Source: Pseudomonas sp. UBA6562 | Lineage (GTDB): Bacteria; Pseudomonadota; Gammaproteobacteria; Pseudomonadales; Pseudomonadaceae | Length of the DNA stretch: 64,000 bases | Direction: 5' to 3' | Assembly: GCF_002434265.1 (NCBI RefSeq) | Contig: NZ_DJJS01000007.1 | Span: 430,014-494,013, forward strand | Shown: positions 54,695-63,561 of the stretch, one piece after another | How positions within the stretch are numbered: position 1 is the first letter of the stretch | Layout of the letters: each line of letters opens with the position of its first letter | The notes under the pieces: generated by a model | What the model was told of the DNA's origin: nothing | Seen by the model: the letters and a program-made list of their open reading frames with translations, nothing else | Database searches by the model: none | Made by a program: the position numbers and the translations under genes

Positions 54695-54747
54695 AGACTG
54701 ATGCGCGTTGGCTCAGGTGCCAAGCGGCGCGCAATTCCAGGCCTGCG

Positions 54748-54852
54748 GGGGTTGTGGAGGACGGCAGCCACCGGCAATTGCTGAGCCAGGGCGGTCACTA
54801 CGCCAGGTTGTGGAACCAGCAGTTCAGCGATGAGTTGGGCGAGGCGATCTGA
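54748..54852 (+). pseudogene. C-terminal remnant of an ABC exporter ATPase
   Basis: About 34 codons (GVVEDGSHRQLLSQGGHYAR, then LWNQQFSDELGEAI, stop) match the usual extreme C-terminus of fused ABC exporters (G.V.E.G.H..LL..GG.YA.LW). Nothing upstream in this or other frames continues the ATPase, so the rest of the gene is deleted. It lies between the MFS gene and the regulator and probably marks the scar where the sulfur locus or its neighbour rearranged. Confidence 0.45.
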
Positions 54853-54913
54853 CCCGGTGTAAGCGGGGGATTGCCCTAACCCAGTCGCTGGGTCGGGGCG
54901 GATAACGTCGGGC

Positions 54914-56014
54914 TCATATCGACAAATGCAGCGTGCGTTCGTCGATCGCACTCTGCGCTTGGCGGCGTTTGTTGACCTTGAGTTCGCCGAGGTTGATCAG
55001 CAGCGTACGCGTGACGTTGCGGCTCAAGCCCAGCAGTTCGGCAGTGTGCACCTGATTGTGGTGGCAAAAGCGGTAGGCTGCGCCCAGTAACGTGCGCTCG
55101 ACGTGCTCGTGCAGATTGTCCACCTGCTCTTCGAACAGGCGCTGCATGGCCTGTTCGAGCAACCCGAACGCCGACTGGCCGCTGTCGGGCGACGCCTCGT
55201 GGCGCTCCAGGCGCAGGTTGGACAGGCGCAGATCATCGCTGTGGATCACGCCGTCCTTGCAGACCAGCAAGGTATGGTGGATGACGTTCTCCAGCTCACG
55301 GATGTTGCCGGGCCAGCTGTAGCCGGCCAACTTGCGTTCGGCCTCGGGGCTCAGCACGATCGGGCCATAGTTCAGGCGGCGGCTGTAGCTGTCGATGAAG
55401 TGCCGCACCAGGGGGAGGATGTCCCCCGGGCGTTCGCGCAATGGGCTCAGCTCCAGATTGACCACGTTCAGGCGATAGAACAGGTCTTCGCGAAAGTGAC
55501 CGGCGTTGATGGCTTTTTCCAATTCCACATTGGTGGCGGCCAGCACCCGCACGTTGATCGGAACGCTCTTGCGCGAGCCCAGGCGCACGACTTCGCGCTC
55601 CTGCAGCACACGCAGCAGCTTGACCTGGATGGACATCGGCAGGTCGCCGATCTCGTCGAGAAACAGCGTGCCGCCGTTGGCTTCTTCGAACCAGCCCGCC
55701 TTGGCGCTGAGCGCGCCGGTGAAGGCGCCTTTCTCATGGCCGAACAGCTCGGCTTCGACCAGCGATTCGGAAAAGGCCCCGCAGTTGACGGCCACGAACG
55801 GCTGGCCCTTGCGTGCGCTCAGGTTGTGGATGTGCCTGGCCACCAGCTCCTTGCCGGTGCCGGTTTCGCCGATGATCAACACGCTGGCCTCGCTGGGCGC
55901 GACCTGTTGCAGGTGCTTGAGCAGGGCTTTGGAGGTGGGATCTTCGAAGACTTGCGCAGTGGCGCGGATCGATGTGGCCAGTGCGGGAGAGGGAGGGAGG
56001 GTGAGTAGATGCAT
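54914..56014 (-). CDS. sfnR: Sigma-54-dependent activator, SfnR-like, without N-terminal sensor domain
   Basis: A 366-residue bacterial enhancer-binding protein that starts almost directly with the AAA+ domain. Walker A GETGTGKE is at residues 49-56, the sigma-54 contact loop GAFTGA is intact, and Walker B reads GGTLFLDEIGDL. The C-terminal Fis-type HTH (TAELLGLSRNVTRTLLINLG) is near residues 315-340. The ATG is preceded by GAGG. Lack of a receiver, PAS or GAF domain and the length agree with SfnR, the Pseudomonas putida activator of sulfone use, which is controlled by its own level under sulfur limitation. Together with the sigma-54 promoters at both receptors and both ABC operons, it is the likely regulator of the whole locus. 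Orthology to sfnR itself, rather than a paralogue, is not proven. Confidence 0.8.
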   Translation of the reverse strand: MHLLTLPPSPALATSIRATAQVFEDPTSKALLKHLQQVAPSEASVLIIGETGTGKELVARHIHNLSARKGQPFVAVNCGAFSESLVEAELFGHEKGAFTGALSAKAGWFEEANGGTLFLDEIGDLPMSIQVKLLRVLQEREVVRLGSRKSVPINVRVLAATNVELEKAINAGHFREDLFYRLNVVNLELSPLRERPGDILPLVRHFIDSYSRRLNYGPIVLSPEAERKLAGYSWPGNIRELENVIHHTLLVCKDGVIHSDDLRLSNLRLERHEASPDSGQSAFGLLEQAMQRLFEEQVDNLHEHVERTLLGAAYRFCHHNQVHTAELLGLSRNVTRTLLINLGELKVNKRRQAQSAIDERTLHLSI

Positions 56015-56037
56015 GGGTGTGCCTCTGTATGAGGGCC

Positions 56038-56067
56038 GGGGCAGGGCATCGCTCGACGACCTGCCCC
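56038..56067 (-). terminator. Stem-loop between exbD and the sigma-54 activator
   Basis: GGGGCAGG (56038-56045) pairs perfectly with CCTGCCCC (56060-56067). It lies downstream of exbD and upstream of the activator on the minus strand, without a T-run. It could end the tonB operon or attenuate read-through into the activator. Confidence 0.4.
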
Positions 56068-56113
56068 CCGACCCGCGATGGGATGCGCGCCTGCAGCCAC
56101 AGCAGGCTCAGGC

Positions 56114-56515
56114 TCACTTGGCGGTGATCACCGACAGCTTGGTGATACCGGCCTTTTCGATCGACGCCATGGCCCGCGCCACTTCGCCATAGTTCACGCC
56201 GTCGTCGGCTTGCAGTTGCACACGCACGTCGGCGTTCTTTTTCTTGGCCGCCTTGAGGTTGACCTCCAGCAGGTCGGGTTGGATCTCGTCCTTGTCGACG
56301 AACAGCTTGCCCTTGCCATCGATGCTCACCACCAGCGGATCCTTCTGTTCCACAGGGGCCACCGACTCGGTCTTGGGCAGGTTGATCGGGATCGAGTTGG
56401 TCAGCAGTGGCGCTGTGACGATGAACACCACCAGCAGCACCAGCATCACATCCACCAAGGGCGTGACGTTGATTTCGCTGAGCACTTCATCGCTGTCTTG
56501 GGTAGAGAAGGCCAT
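56114..56515 (-). CDS. exbD: ExbD/TolR-family proton-channel protein
   Basis: A 133-residue ExbD homologue. One N-terminal membrane segment (VDVMLVLLVVFIVTAPLLT, about residues 21-39) carries the conserved proton-path Asp in PLVDVML, preceded by the NVTPL motif. The C-terminal periplasmic domain ends in ITAK-like residues. Its ATG is one base after the exbB stop. With ExbB and TonB encoded just upstream it should power the TonB-dependent receptors at both ends of the locus. Confidence 0.92.
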   Translation of the reverse strand: MAFSTQDSDEVLSEINVTPLVDVMLVLLVVFIVTAPLLTNSIPINLPKTESVAPVEQKDPLVVSIDGKGKLFVDKDEIQPDLLEVNLKAAKKKNADVRVQLQADDGVNYGEVARAMASIEKAGITKLSVITAK

Positions 56516-56516
56516 G

Positions 56517-57245
<729 letters not shown>

Positions 57246-57332
57246 GTGGCGCTCTCCGGCAAGGCATGGAAGTCGTTATAGCGATGCGCCTTTGGTGAGG
57301 TAGCCCGCGTAGGGTTGTAGCGTTCGAAGGGT

Positions 57333-58148
57333 TTAGTTGAGCTTGAAGTCGATCGGCACGCTGACGTAGCCGTCCACGGGTTGGTTGCCCTGTTTGGCCG
57401 GGGCGAAGCTCCAGCGTTTGACGGCGGCCAGCGCAGCGTCGTCGAGTTGGCTGCGACCGCTGCTCTTCTGGATCTGCACGTCACCGGGCTTGCCGTTGGC
57501 CAGTACATGCACGCGCAGCAGCACGGTGCCTTCCCAGTTACGGCGCATGGCAAGGGCCGGGTATTGCGGGGCTGGGTTGTTCAGGTAACCGGCGTTGGCC
57601 GAAGCCGGGGTGACCGGTTCCGGCGCTGGGGCCGGTTTGGGCGGCGCGGGAGGTGCTGGCGCGGCGACTGGCTGTGGCGGCGCAGGCTGCACCGCGGGCT
57701 TGGGTACGGGTTTGGGCGGCGTCTTCTTGACCACCGGCTTGGGTTTGGACACAGGTTTAGGCGGCGCAGGCTTGCTCGCCAGTTCGTCCACCACGGGCGG
57801 TGGTGGTTCCTCGGGCGGCACGACCGGCTCCGGCGCAGGAGGTGGCGTTTCGACCACCGGCGGCGCCGGCTGGGAAAACTCGATGGTCATCGGCGGAATT
57901 TCCGGCGGCACCACCGGCAGCGCCGGGGTGGGCGTGCTGTTGATCCAGTAGATCACCGCGCCGTGCAACGCCAGCGCAAAAATACCGAGCAGCGCGGCCT
58001 CGCGACGGCTGAGGACACGCTTGGGCGTGGTGTGCAGCTTCGACTGGGACAACGGGCCCCGATAGACCCGGCCTAAGTCGAGCACCTCGCCGCTCGGCGC
58101 TTGGCGCCGGAACATGTCCAGTGCGCCCACTGCTTGGGCATTGGCCAT
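57333..58148 (-). CDS. tonB: TonB energy-transducing protein
   Basis: A 271-residue TonB. I choose the ATG at 58148 because AAGGAG lies 7 nt before it. Longer in-frame starts would add about 67 residues of no recognisable character. A cytoplasmic leader of about 45 residues precedes one membrane anchor (LLGIFALALHGAVIYWI). A long Pro-rich, Pro-Lys/Pro-Glu spacer follows (about residues 80-185). The C-terminal TonB domain begins near YLNNPAPQYPALAMRRNWEG and ends in VDGYVSVPIDFKLN. The cytoplasmic leader is longer than in E. coli TonB, as is common in Pseudomonas. It is adjacent to exbB-exbD and divergent from receptor 2, so it is probably dedicated to this sulfur locus. Confidence 0.9.
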   Translation of the reverse strand: MANAQAVGALDMFRRQAPSGEVLDLGRVYRGPLSQSKLHTTPKRVLSRREAALLGIFALALHGAVIYWINSTPTPALPVVPPEIPPMTIEFSQPAPPVVETPPPAPEPVVPPEEPPPPVVDELASKPAPPKPVSKPKPVVKKTPPKPVPKPAVQPAPPQPVAAPAPPAPPKPAPAPEPVTPASANAGYLNNPAPQYPALAMRRNWEGTVLLRVHVLANGKPGDVQIQKSSGRSQLDDAALAAVKRWSFAPAKQGNQPVDGYVSVPIDFKLN

Positions 58149-58181
58149 TGATTGACTCCTTGGCTGTTTGACGAAACGCGA

Positions 58182-58200
58182 ATGCAACTTGGCATCCTGA
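58182..58200 (-). promoter_or_regulatory. Possible sigma-54 promoter for tonB-exbB-exbD
   Basis: The minus strand reads CAGGATGCCAAGTTGCATT. The GG (58197-58196) and GC (58185-58184) are exactly 10 nt apart and the -12 box TTGCAT is ideal, but the -24 box is GGATG rather than GGCAC/T. It is placed about 35 nt before the tonB ATG. Confidence 0.4.
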
Positions 58201-58394
58201 AAGGCAGGTGACGACATCACCGCATTCGACTCGAACGTGAGTAGGGAATGAAGAGCAAGAGCCGTACCAAGTTGCGTGTGCTCGAAAAGACGCGGGGTTG
58301 TAAGGGTCAGGGACAAGTAAGCATGCGCGGTGTGCCACTTTTTGTTCAAGGTGTGTTGCAGTGCACACAGTGGGCGTTATGAGCGTTCAACATT

Positions 58395-58406
58395 CGGTTA
58401 TAACCG
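58395..58406. promoter_or_regulatory. Perfect palindrome CGGTTATAACCG
   Basis: A 12-bp perfect palindrome lies about 235 nt upstream of the receptor 2 -24 box and about 200 nt upstream of the tonB promoter. That is an enhancer-like distance for a sigma-54 activator. A similar half site GGTTATATCG occurs at 35723-35732. The bound protein is unknown. Confidence 0.35.
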
Positions 58407-58620
58407 TGCGCGCCTTCTAGCGCGGGGCTTAGCAAGTATTTTTCAAAAATTGAACTGATACTTTCTGCCAAGCATAGACACTGGATATAAGGGGGGGATC
58501 GCTAGGCCGAAATGTCCAAGGTCGAAAAATAGGATAAGGCGTTTATTGCACTGTTTGTTGGCGGGCAGTTCACCAGCAAAGTGTCGGCCTTATACCTGGC
58601 CGAGGCCGGGTAAGTTGCCA

Positions 58621-58634
58621 AAATTGGCCAATTT
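58621..58634. promoter_or_regulatory. Perfect palindrome abutting the receptor 2 promoter
   Basis: AAATTGGCCAATTT is a 14-bp perfect palindrome that ends 5 nt before the -24 GG of the sigma-54 promoter. A protein bound here could block or help sigma-54 polymerase. No equivalent was found at the other three promoters. Confidence 0.35.
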
Positions 58635-58636
58635 CG

Positions 58637-58657
58637 CTTGGCATGAACCCTGCTTAG
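58637..58657 (+). promoter_or_regulatory. Sigma-54 promoter for receptor 2
   Basis: CTTGGCATGAACCCTGCTTA has GG at 58640-58641 and GC at 58652-58653. It shares TGGCATG with the promoters at 35522 and 35883. The predicted start near 58665 leaves a leader of about 55 nt before the GTG at 58721. Confidence 0.72.
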
Positions 58658-58720
58658 TTGCCTGCGCATTCAGAACTTATAACTAGGCGTGCAGACGTTT
58701 CATCATGGGGAGTAGGCGAA

Positions 58721-60841
58721 GTGAAGGTGCAACCGTTCGATAGACAGTCTCGACGACGAGACGCCCTGGCCACCGCTTCGAGCTTGGGGCTGTTGCTGAT
58801 GGCGGTACAGGGCGCTGCGATGGCCGCCGACCAAGGCACCACCCAGGCCCCAAGGCTGGCCACGGTCACCGTGACCGGCGCCGAGGCCCGCGAGGCACAG
58901 AAAGCCGAAAGACAACTGGCCAAGGTGCCAGGCAAAACGGCGGTCATCGACAACAAGGACGTGGAGAAGGGCCGTGCTTCCAATGCCGAAGACGTACTGG
59001 CGCTACAGCCGGGCGTCTTCGCCCAGGCCACCAGCGGCTCGGGCGCCAACAAGATCTCGATCCGCGGTTCGGGCCTCAACAGCTTCTACCAGGGCTATGT
59101 GCTGGGCATCAAATTCCTCTACGACGGTTTGCCGCTGACCGGCCCCGGCGGCACCCAGGAAGACATGTTGGACATGGCGGCGGTGGATCACACCGAAGTG
59201 CTCTACGGTGCCAATGCCTTCAACTACGCGGCGCTCTCACTGGGTGGGGCGATCAATTTCGTCAGCAAGACCGGCCGTACCGATCCCGGCAACTATGCGC
59301 GCTTTGAGGCCGGCAGCTTCGGTTACCGCAAGCAAGTGCTGAGCACCGGTGGTGTGGTCGGCGACGCCGACTACTATGTCAGCGTCAACCACAACGAGCG
59401 CGATGGCTACCAGCACAACACGCCCAACGAAGGGCAGGGGGTCGCCGCCAATTTCGGCTACGTGTTCAGCCCGAAACTGCAGACGCGGTTCTTCCTGCGT
59501 TACCGCGAGGAAACCCTGACCCAGGGCAACACCCTGACCAAATACCAGCTCAAACACGACCCCCGAAGCAACGCCGTGCCGTTCGGCCGCAAGAAGGACG
59601 GTTCGACCCTGTTGGGCAGCAAGACCCTCTACACCTTCGACGACGACGCCAAACTGGAAATCGGCTTGGGCTACAACGACTATCCGTTGTTGAACGGCTG
59701 GCGTTATTCGGCGACGCCTCAACAGTGGCGCTCCAAGGACATCAACCTGACCCTGCGCTATCAGCGCCAGGGCGACACCTTCCTAGGGCTGCCCAGCGAC
59801 AGCACGGTGGCTTTCAGCACTACGCGCGCGTACCTGGCCGACGTGGACTCGCATTTCCGCAGCACCGGGCGCAAACAGCAGGAAACCGATTACACCGGCT
59901 CGCGCGACACCGTCTTCTCCTTGGGCAACGAGTTGCAGTTGACCGATGACCTGTGGCTGTCCAGCGGCCTGTCGTTCATCGAAATCCGCCGACGGGCCGA
60001 CATCCAATATTCCAGCAGTACCAACACGACCGCATTCGCCAGTGGGGTCGATTACCAAGAGCACGACATCGCGCCACGCATCGGCCTGCGCTACCAGCTG
60101 ACCCCGGCGTTCGAGCTGTTCGGCAACGTCAGCCGCTCGGTCGATCCGCCGGTGACCTGGCAGTTGGGCAGCACCGGCACGCCGTACATCCGCGACGTGC
60201 GTCCGCAGAAAGCCAATACGGTGGAGTTCGGTATCCGTGGCGGACAGGGTATCTTCGACGGCAGCCTGACGCTGTATCGATCCTGGGTCCAGAAAGAGCT
60301 GTTGTCGGTGGTGGTACGTCAGGCCAGCGCCACGCAAGACCAGCTGGTCGCGACATCCAACGGCAGCTCGACCCTGCACCAAGGCCTAGAAGCCGGTCTC
60401 AATGCGCTGTTGTGGGACGGCCCCGAAGGCGACACCGTGACGTTACGGCAGGCCTACACCTATAACGACTTCCACTATCGCCATGACGCGACCTTCGGCG
60501 ACAACGAGCTGCCCAGTCTACCGCGCCAGGTGTATCAAGCCGAGCTGGAGTATCGGCAGGCCAGCGGCTTCTATGCGCAGCTCAACGCGCGTGCGGCGTC
60601 CAGCTACTACGTGGATTTCGCCAACAGCTGGAGCGCGCCGTCCTATACGTTGTGGGGCGTCAAATTCGGCTATCAGGCGCCGAGCGAGAAGTGGGAGGTG
60701 TTCGTCGACGCGCGCAACCTGACCAACGAACGCTATGCCACCGTGTCCAACACCGCGTACGACGCCAAGGGGCAGGATTCTGCGAACTTCTATCCTGGAG
60801 ATCCGATAAACGTCACCACCGGGGTGGCGTTCCGGTTCTGA
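58721..60841 (+). CDS. TonB-dependent outer-membrane receptor 2 of the sulfur locus
   Basis: A 706-residue receptor. I choose the GTG at 58721: a GGGGAG purine run lies upstream and the following residues form a signal peptide (basic start, LATASSLGLLLMAVQGAAMAA, cleavage before DQG). An earlier TTG would overlap the sigma-54 promoter region. It has a TonB-box-like ATVTVT, a plug with VLALQPGVFAQ, ISIRGSG, GIKFLYDGLPLTGPGGT and VLYGANAFNYAALSLGG, and a barrel ending VAFRF. It is a paralogue of receptor 1 at 33290, keeping the same plug motifs and the same overall spacing. It is divergent from tonB. A likely role is uptake of a bulky organosulfur ligand. Confidence 0.9.
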   Translation: MKVQPFDRQSRRRDALATASSLGLLLMAVQGAAMAADQGTTQAPRLATVTVTGAEAREAQKAERQLAKVPGKTAVIDNKDVEKGRASNAEDVLALQPGVFAQATSGSGANKISIRGSGLNSFYQGYVLGIKFLYDGLPLTGPGGTQEDMLDMAAVDHTEVLYGANAFNYAALSLGGAINFVSKTGRTDPGNYARFEAGSFGYRKQVLSTGGVVGDADYYVSVNHNERDGYQHNTPNEGQGVAANFGYVFSPKLQTRFFLRYREETLTQGNTLTKYQLKHDPRSNAVPFGRKKDGSTLLGSKTLYTFDDDAKLEIGLGYNDYPLLNGWRYSATPQQWRSKDINLTLRYQRQGDTFLGLPSDSTVAFSTTRAYLADVDSHFRSTGRKQQETDYTGSRDTVFSLGNELQLTDDLWLSSGLSFIEIRRRADIQYSSSTNTTAFASGVDYQEHDIAPRIGLRYQLTPAFELFGNVSRSVDPPVTWQLGSTGTPYIRDVRPQKANTVEFGIRGGQGIFDGSLTLYRSWVQKELLSVVVRQASATQDQLVATSNGSSTLHQGLEAGLNALLWDGPEGDTVTLRQAYTYNDFHYRHDATFGDNELPSLPRQVYQAELEYRQASGFYAQLNARAASSYYVDFANSWSAPSYTLWGVKFGYQAPSEKWEVFVDARNLTNERYATVSNTAYDAKGQDSANFYPGDPINVTTGVAFRF

Positions 60842-60844
60842 TCG

Positions 60845-60887
60845 GGGGAGCTTCGGTCATCGTGTTCGAGGCGACGACCGAGGCCCC
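60845..60887. terminator. Hairpin between convergent receptor 2 and phosphatase genes
   Basis: TCGGTC (60853-60858) pairs with GACCGA (60876-60881), and flanking GGGG/CCCC runs can extend the stem. There is no T-run on either side. It could act in both directions between the convergent genes. Confidence 0.3.
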
Positions 60888-60896
60888 GCGGACCCA

Positions 60897-61898
60897 TCAG
60901 CCCAGTAAACGACGCAGGAGCCCTTCGATCTGGGTGTTTTCATGCTGTGCACACAGCGCATCGAGCTTCACACGTCGCCGTTCACCACTCGCCAAGCTCA
61001 GCCCATGCAGCGCGTTGACCAGTTGTTGCTGCTGTTCGATACCTTCGTGAACGTCTTGCCACATCGCATTGACCTTCTTGGCCATGAGTTCCAGCTCGGT
61101 GGCCAGGGCCTGGGAGTCGGGTAGGGCGTTACCGCTCACCAGCGATTGGAGCGCCCCGGCACGTTGTTCGAGCGACCGCAGTTGTTCGCCCAAGCATTCG
61201 GCCTGCTCGATCGAGGCAGCGACGCCGTCGACGAAAATTCGGTCTTCTCGAACGTCGAAAATGGCCAGTGGGCCCTCGGCGCCACCGTTGATGTCCAGCG
61301 CCAACACATTGCCCAGCCTGAGCGGCTGTGGCGTCCAGGTATGGCCGACGCACACGCGCCATACACCCGGTACGCCACCACGGTGATGCCCGATGATTCG
61401 CTCTCGGCCCCACAAGGCGATCTCCTCGAATTCGGGGTTTTCGAGTTGCTGCACGAAGGCGGGCCAAGCCATGTCAGCCGGCACATCGGCATGGACGACC
61501 CCAACGACGCCTCGATCCGACTCGATTTCTATGGCGATCGGCAAGCTTTTGAGCTTGCCGATGATCATCGCCTTGGACTCGTCGGCGATGGTCATCCACC
61601 AGCCGGCGCCATGGGCCGAATAGCGTCCTTCGGAATCGGCTTCATAGGCGTCGATCAGCATTCGCTCGTGGTTGCCCTGGACGCAGAAGAACCAGGGCTC
61701 GCCGAGCAGCTTCAGGCCATCCAGTACGCCACGGCCACGGTCGATCAGATCGCCTACGGCGATCAGCCGGTCCTTGGTCTTGTCGAAGCCGAGTGCGTGG
61801 AGCGCGCGGTGGAGATCGGTGGTTTTGAAATGGATGTCGCCGACGACGAAGTCGCGACCATGGGGGTTTTTGGGGAGCTGGAGGACGTTGGGACGCAT
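60897..61898 (-). CDS. PPP-family serine/threonine protein phosphatase with C-terminal helical extension
   Basis: A 333-residue metallophosphoesterase of the lambda-phosphatase/PrpA type. The metal-binding motifs are intact: GDIH (residues 20-23), GDLIDRG (49-55) and GNHE (75-78), followed by later His residues (VVHADVP, CVGHTWT). The catalytic part ends near residue 225, as in the roughly 220-residue PrpA family. About 100 further residues form a predicted helical, Gln/Leu-rich tail (LEQRAGALQSLVSG, IEQQQQLVNALHGL) with no known domain. Possible targets are phosphorylated Ser/Thr/Tyr proteins or nucleotides. It has no obvious link to the sulfur genes. Confidence 0.85.
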   Translation of the reverse strand: MRPNVLQLPKNPHGRDFVVGDIHFKTTDLHRALHALGFDKTKDRLIAVGDLIDRGRGVLDGLKLLGEPWFFCVQGNHERMLIDAYEADSEGRYSAHGAGWWMTIADESKAMIIGKLKSLPIAIEIESDRGVVGVVHADVPADMAWPAFVQQLENPEFEEIALWGRERIIGHHRGGVPGVWRVCVGHTWTPQPLRLGNVLALDINGGAEGPLAIFDVREDRIFVDGVAASIEQAECLGEQLRSLEQRAGALQSLVSGNALPDSQALATELELMAKKVNAMWQDVHEGIEQQQQLVNALHGLSLASGERRRVKLDALCAQHENTQIEGLLRRLLG

Positions 61899-62640
61899 GG
61901 GTAAGGGTGTGGCTCCGTGCTCGGGTGGAGGCTGTCTATTTTCCGCTTTTTAGGCGTAAACGTCGATGAAAAATGCCGTTTCGGCAACCAATCCCCGTGA
62001 CGCTTTGGCACACGAATACCAAGGCTTCTTCATTGGATAATGCGCTTGTAGAACCGTAGCGGCATCGCGCTTGCTAGCGGCGTCGAAGAACGTGGCATAG
62101 GTGGGGTCCGTTAGGTGATCGACCGCCCTGGACAGAGGCTGCTTGCCGCCCATAAGGCCTGACTCCGAGCTATCGCTGTGCAGACTACCGGTACGCTGAG
62201 TGGGCACCACGACTTTCCGGCGCTGAACACCTAGGAAAAAACCTACACACTTCGCAGTTAAAGGCTATTCTCCCGCCTGAACGCTCGACACGAGCGCTCA
62301 TCACTTGGAAGGGCGACCGTTCGGCGCGCCCGGCGCGAGTGGCATGGACATCTGCCCAGATAGCGGCAGACAGGAGCACAGGATGTTCGCTCAACCTCTG
62401 GTGATACCTCGATGCAACGCGTGGGTGCCGTGTTCAGCGGTTCCTGTGCTTTGTGTCGCCCCTACCGCACCCCTAGGACGTCTGCATAACCGTACCGAGT
62501 GCTGAACGCGCGCCTGCGTGTCGCGTCGAGCCTGCAATGAAAACGTTTCATCACCCGATTCACGGAAACATCGGTGTCACGCGGCTGCGTATTGAAATAA
62601 CGGTCTGCCTCTGCAACTTGCCTAAAGGAATCTGCGCAAG
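61899..62640. other. Long intergenic region with one doubtful small frame
   Basis: About 740 nt between the phosphatase and the tail-collar gene, with lower GC than its surroundings. Apart from a doubtful minus-strand frame (61950-62210) I see no gene, tRNA or repeat. The rightmost 100 nt should hold the promoter of the collar gene, but no clear -35/-10 pair stands out. Confidence 0.45.
61950..62210 (-). CDS. Doubtful small hypothetical protein
   Basis: An 86-residue frame from a GTG, or 67 residues from an internal ATG at 62153 that has a distant GGAG. The last 40 residues (FDAASKRDAATVLQAHYP, then KASRGLVAETAFFIDVYA) look more protein-like than the start. I recognise no family, signal peptide or membrane segment. 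It may be a decayed gene fragment or not coding at all. Confidence 0.22.
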   Translation of the reverse strand: MVPTQRTGSLHSDSSESGLMGGKQPLSRAVDHLTDPTYATFFDAASKRDAATVLQAHYPMKKPWYSCAKASRGLVAETAFFIDVYA

Positions 62641-63498
62641 ATGAAATGCCCATTGCCCACATCAGTTTCTGTGTTAACGCTGGCCACCGCTTTCGGCTTA
62701 CTGGCCTGGAGCCCCTCGAGTGTTGCCTGTACGCCCGAACCCTTCATCGCCAGCGTGTGTGTCATGGCGTTTCCAGGCGGGACCAGCTACATGCAGGGTT
62801 TCGCTGGCAACCAGTATCTGCAGGCCGCCGGGCAGGCGCTTAGCGTCAGCCAATACACCCCCCTCTTCGCGCTGATCGGTACGACCTATGGCGGCGATGG
62901 ACGCACCACCTTCAACCTGCCCGATTTGCGCGGTAAGGTCATCGTCGGCTTCGACGCCCGTTCCAGCCAACTGCCGGTCGGCGCGACGGGGGGCGCCATG
63001 TCCGTCAAGCTGAGCATCGCGCAACTGCCTGCACATGCGATGACGCTGGACAAATTGCCGGTATCGATGAGCACCGTGACCGCCACCACCACGCTGGCCA
63101 GCCTCAGCGCCACCGCCAACCTGTCGGGCGTGACGCTGGCTGGGCCGGCCAGCGGTCTGCAGCTCAAAGGCTCCTCCACCGGTGGGGTAGGTACGGCGGG
63201 TGGCAATTTGCTGGGCAAGAGTGGCGGTGCGCAGGGCAACCTCTACAGCACCGGGGCGCCTGACGTGACGCTCAACGCTGCGTCCATCTCGGGCAATCTG
63301 TCCATGCAGGTGAACAACGGCATCACCGCCCCGGTGACTGTGACAGGCAACGCCACCACCACCCTGAGCGGCAATGCCCTGGTGTCTGGCACCTCCAGCA
63401 CGATCGGAGGCGGTGCCGAGGTGCCGACCATGCCGCCTTATCTGGTGATGCCGTATTTCATCGCCGTCAACGGCTTCTATCCGAGCCCCAACAACTAG
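62641..63498 (+). CDS. Secreted phage-tail-collar domain protein (Mdp-like)
   Basis: A 285-residue protein. The N-terminus is a signal peptide (LTLATAFGLLAWSPSSVA, then CTPEPF). The tail-collar core follows (about residues 40-105): LQAAGQALSVSQYTPLFALI, GTTYGGDGRTTFNLPDLRGK and VIVGF. The C-terminus is the family-typical PPYLVMPYFIAVNGFYPSPN. The middle (about 115-260) is a Thr/Ser/Gly/Ala-rich stretch of short hydrophobic repeats, like a beta-rich fibre. Proteins of this Mdp family usually lack a signal peptide, so a Sec-exported version is unusual. AAGGAA before the ATG supports the start. It is probably co-transcribed with the downstream Sel1-type gene. The function is unknown; an extracellular or envelope fibre is possible. 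Confidence 0.8.
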   Translation: MKCPLPTSVSVLTLATAFGLLAWSPSSVACTPEPFIASVCVMAFPGGTSYMQGFAGNQYLQAAGQALSVSQYTPLFALIGTTYGGDGRTTFNLPDLRGKVIVGFDARSSQLPVGATGGAMSVKLSIAQLPAHAMTLDKLPVSMSTVTATTTLASLSATANLSGVTLAGPASGLQLKGSSTGGVGTAGGNLLGKSGGAQGNLYSTGAPDVTLNAASISGNLSMQVNNGITAPVTVTGNATTTLSGNALVSGTSSTIGGGAEVPTMPPYLVMPYFIAVNGFYPSPNN

Positions 63499-63508
63499 CC
63501 TTGAGACC

Positions 63509-63538
63509 GGCCGGGACGCGTTTTTGCGCGCCCCGGCC
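63509..63538 (+). terminator. Strong hairpin after the collar gene
   Basis: GGCCGGG-a-CGCG (63509-63520) pairs with CGCG-c-CCCGGCC (63527-63538) around a TTTTTG loop. It begins 10 nt after the stop, but no T-run follows. It may partly terminate or stabilise the upstream mRNA. Confidence 0.45.
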
Positions 63539-63561
63539 CGAGTCCCAGACAAGGAGCCGTC

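Larger units (their letters stand above)
58149..58720. other. Divergent regulatory region, tonB / receptor 2
   Basis: About 570 nt without a gene and visibly AT-richer than its flanks. It contains a weak sigma-54 promoter for tonB (58182-58200, minus), a clear one for receptor 2 (58637-58657, plus) and two perfect palindromes (58395-58406 and 58621-58634). This is where activator binding and DNA bending would be expected. Confidence 0.6.

Noticed and set aside
58149..58349. N-terminal extension of TonB by 67 residues
   Set aside because: The internal ATG at 58148 has AAGGAG at ideal spacing, and the extension would cover the predicted promoter.
58658..58720. Earlier TTG start for receptor 2
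   Set aside because: It would begin before the predicted sigma-54 transcription start and add residues ahead of a normal signal peptide.
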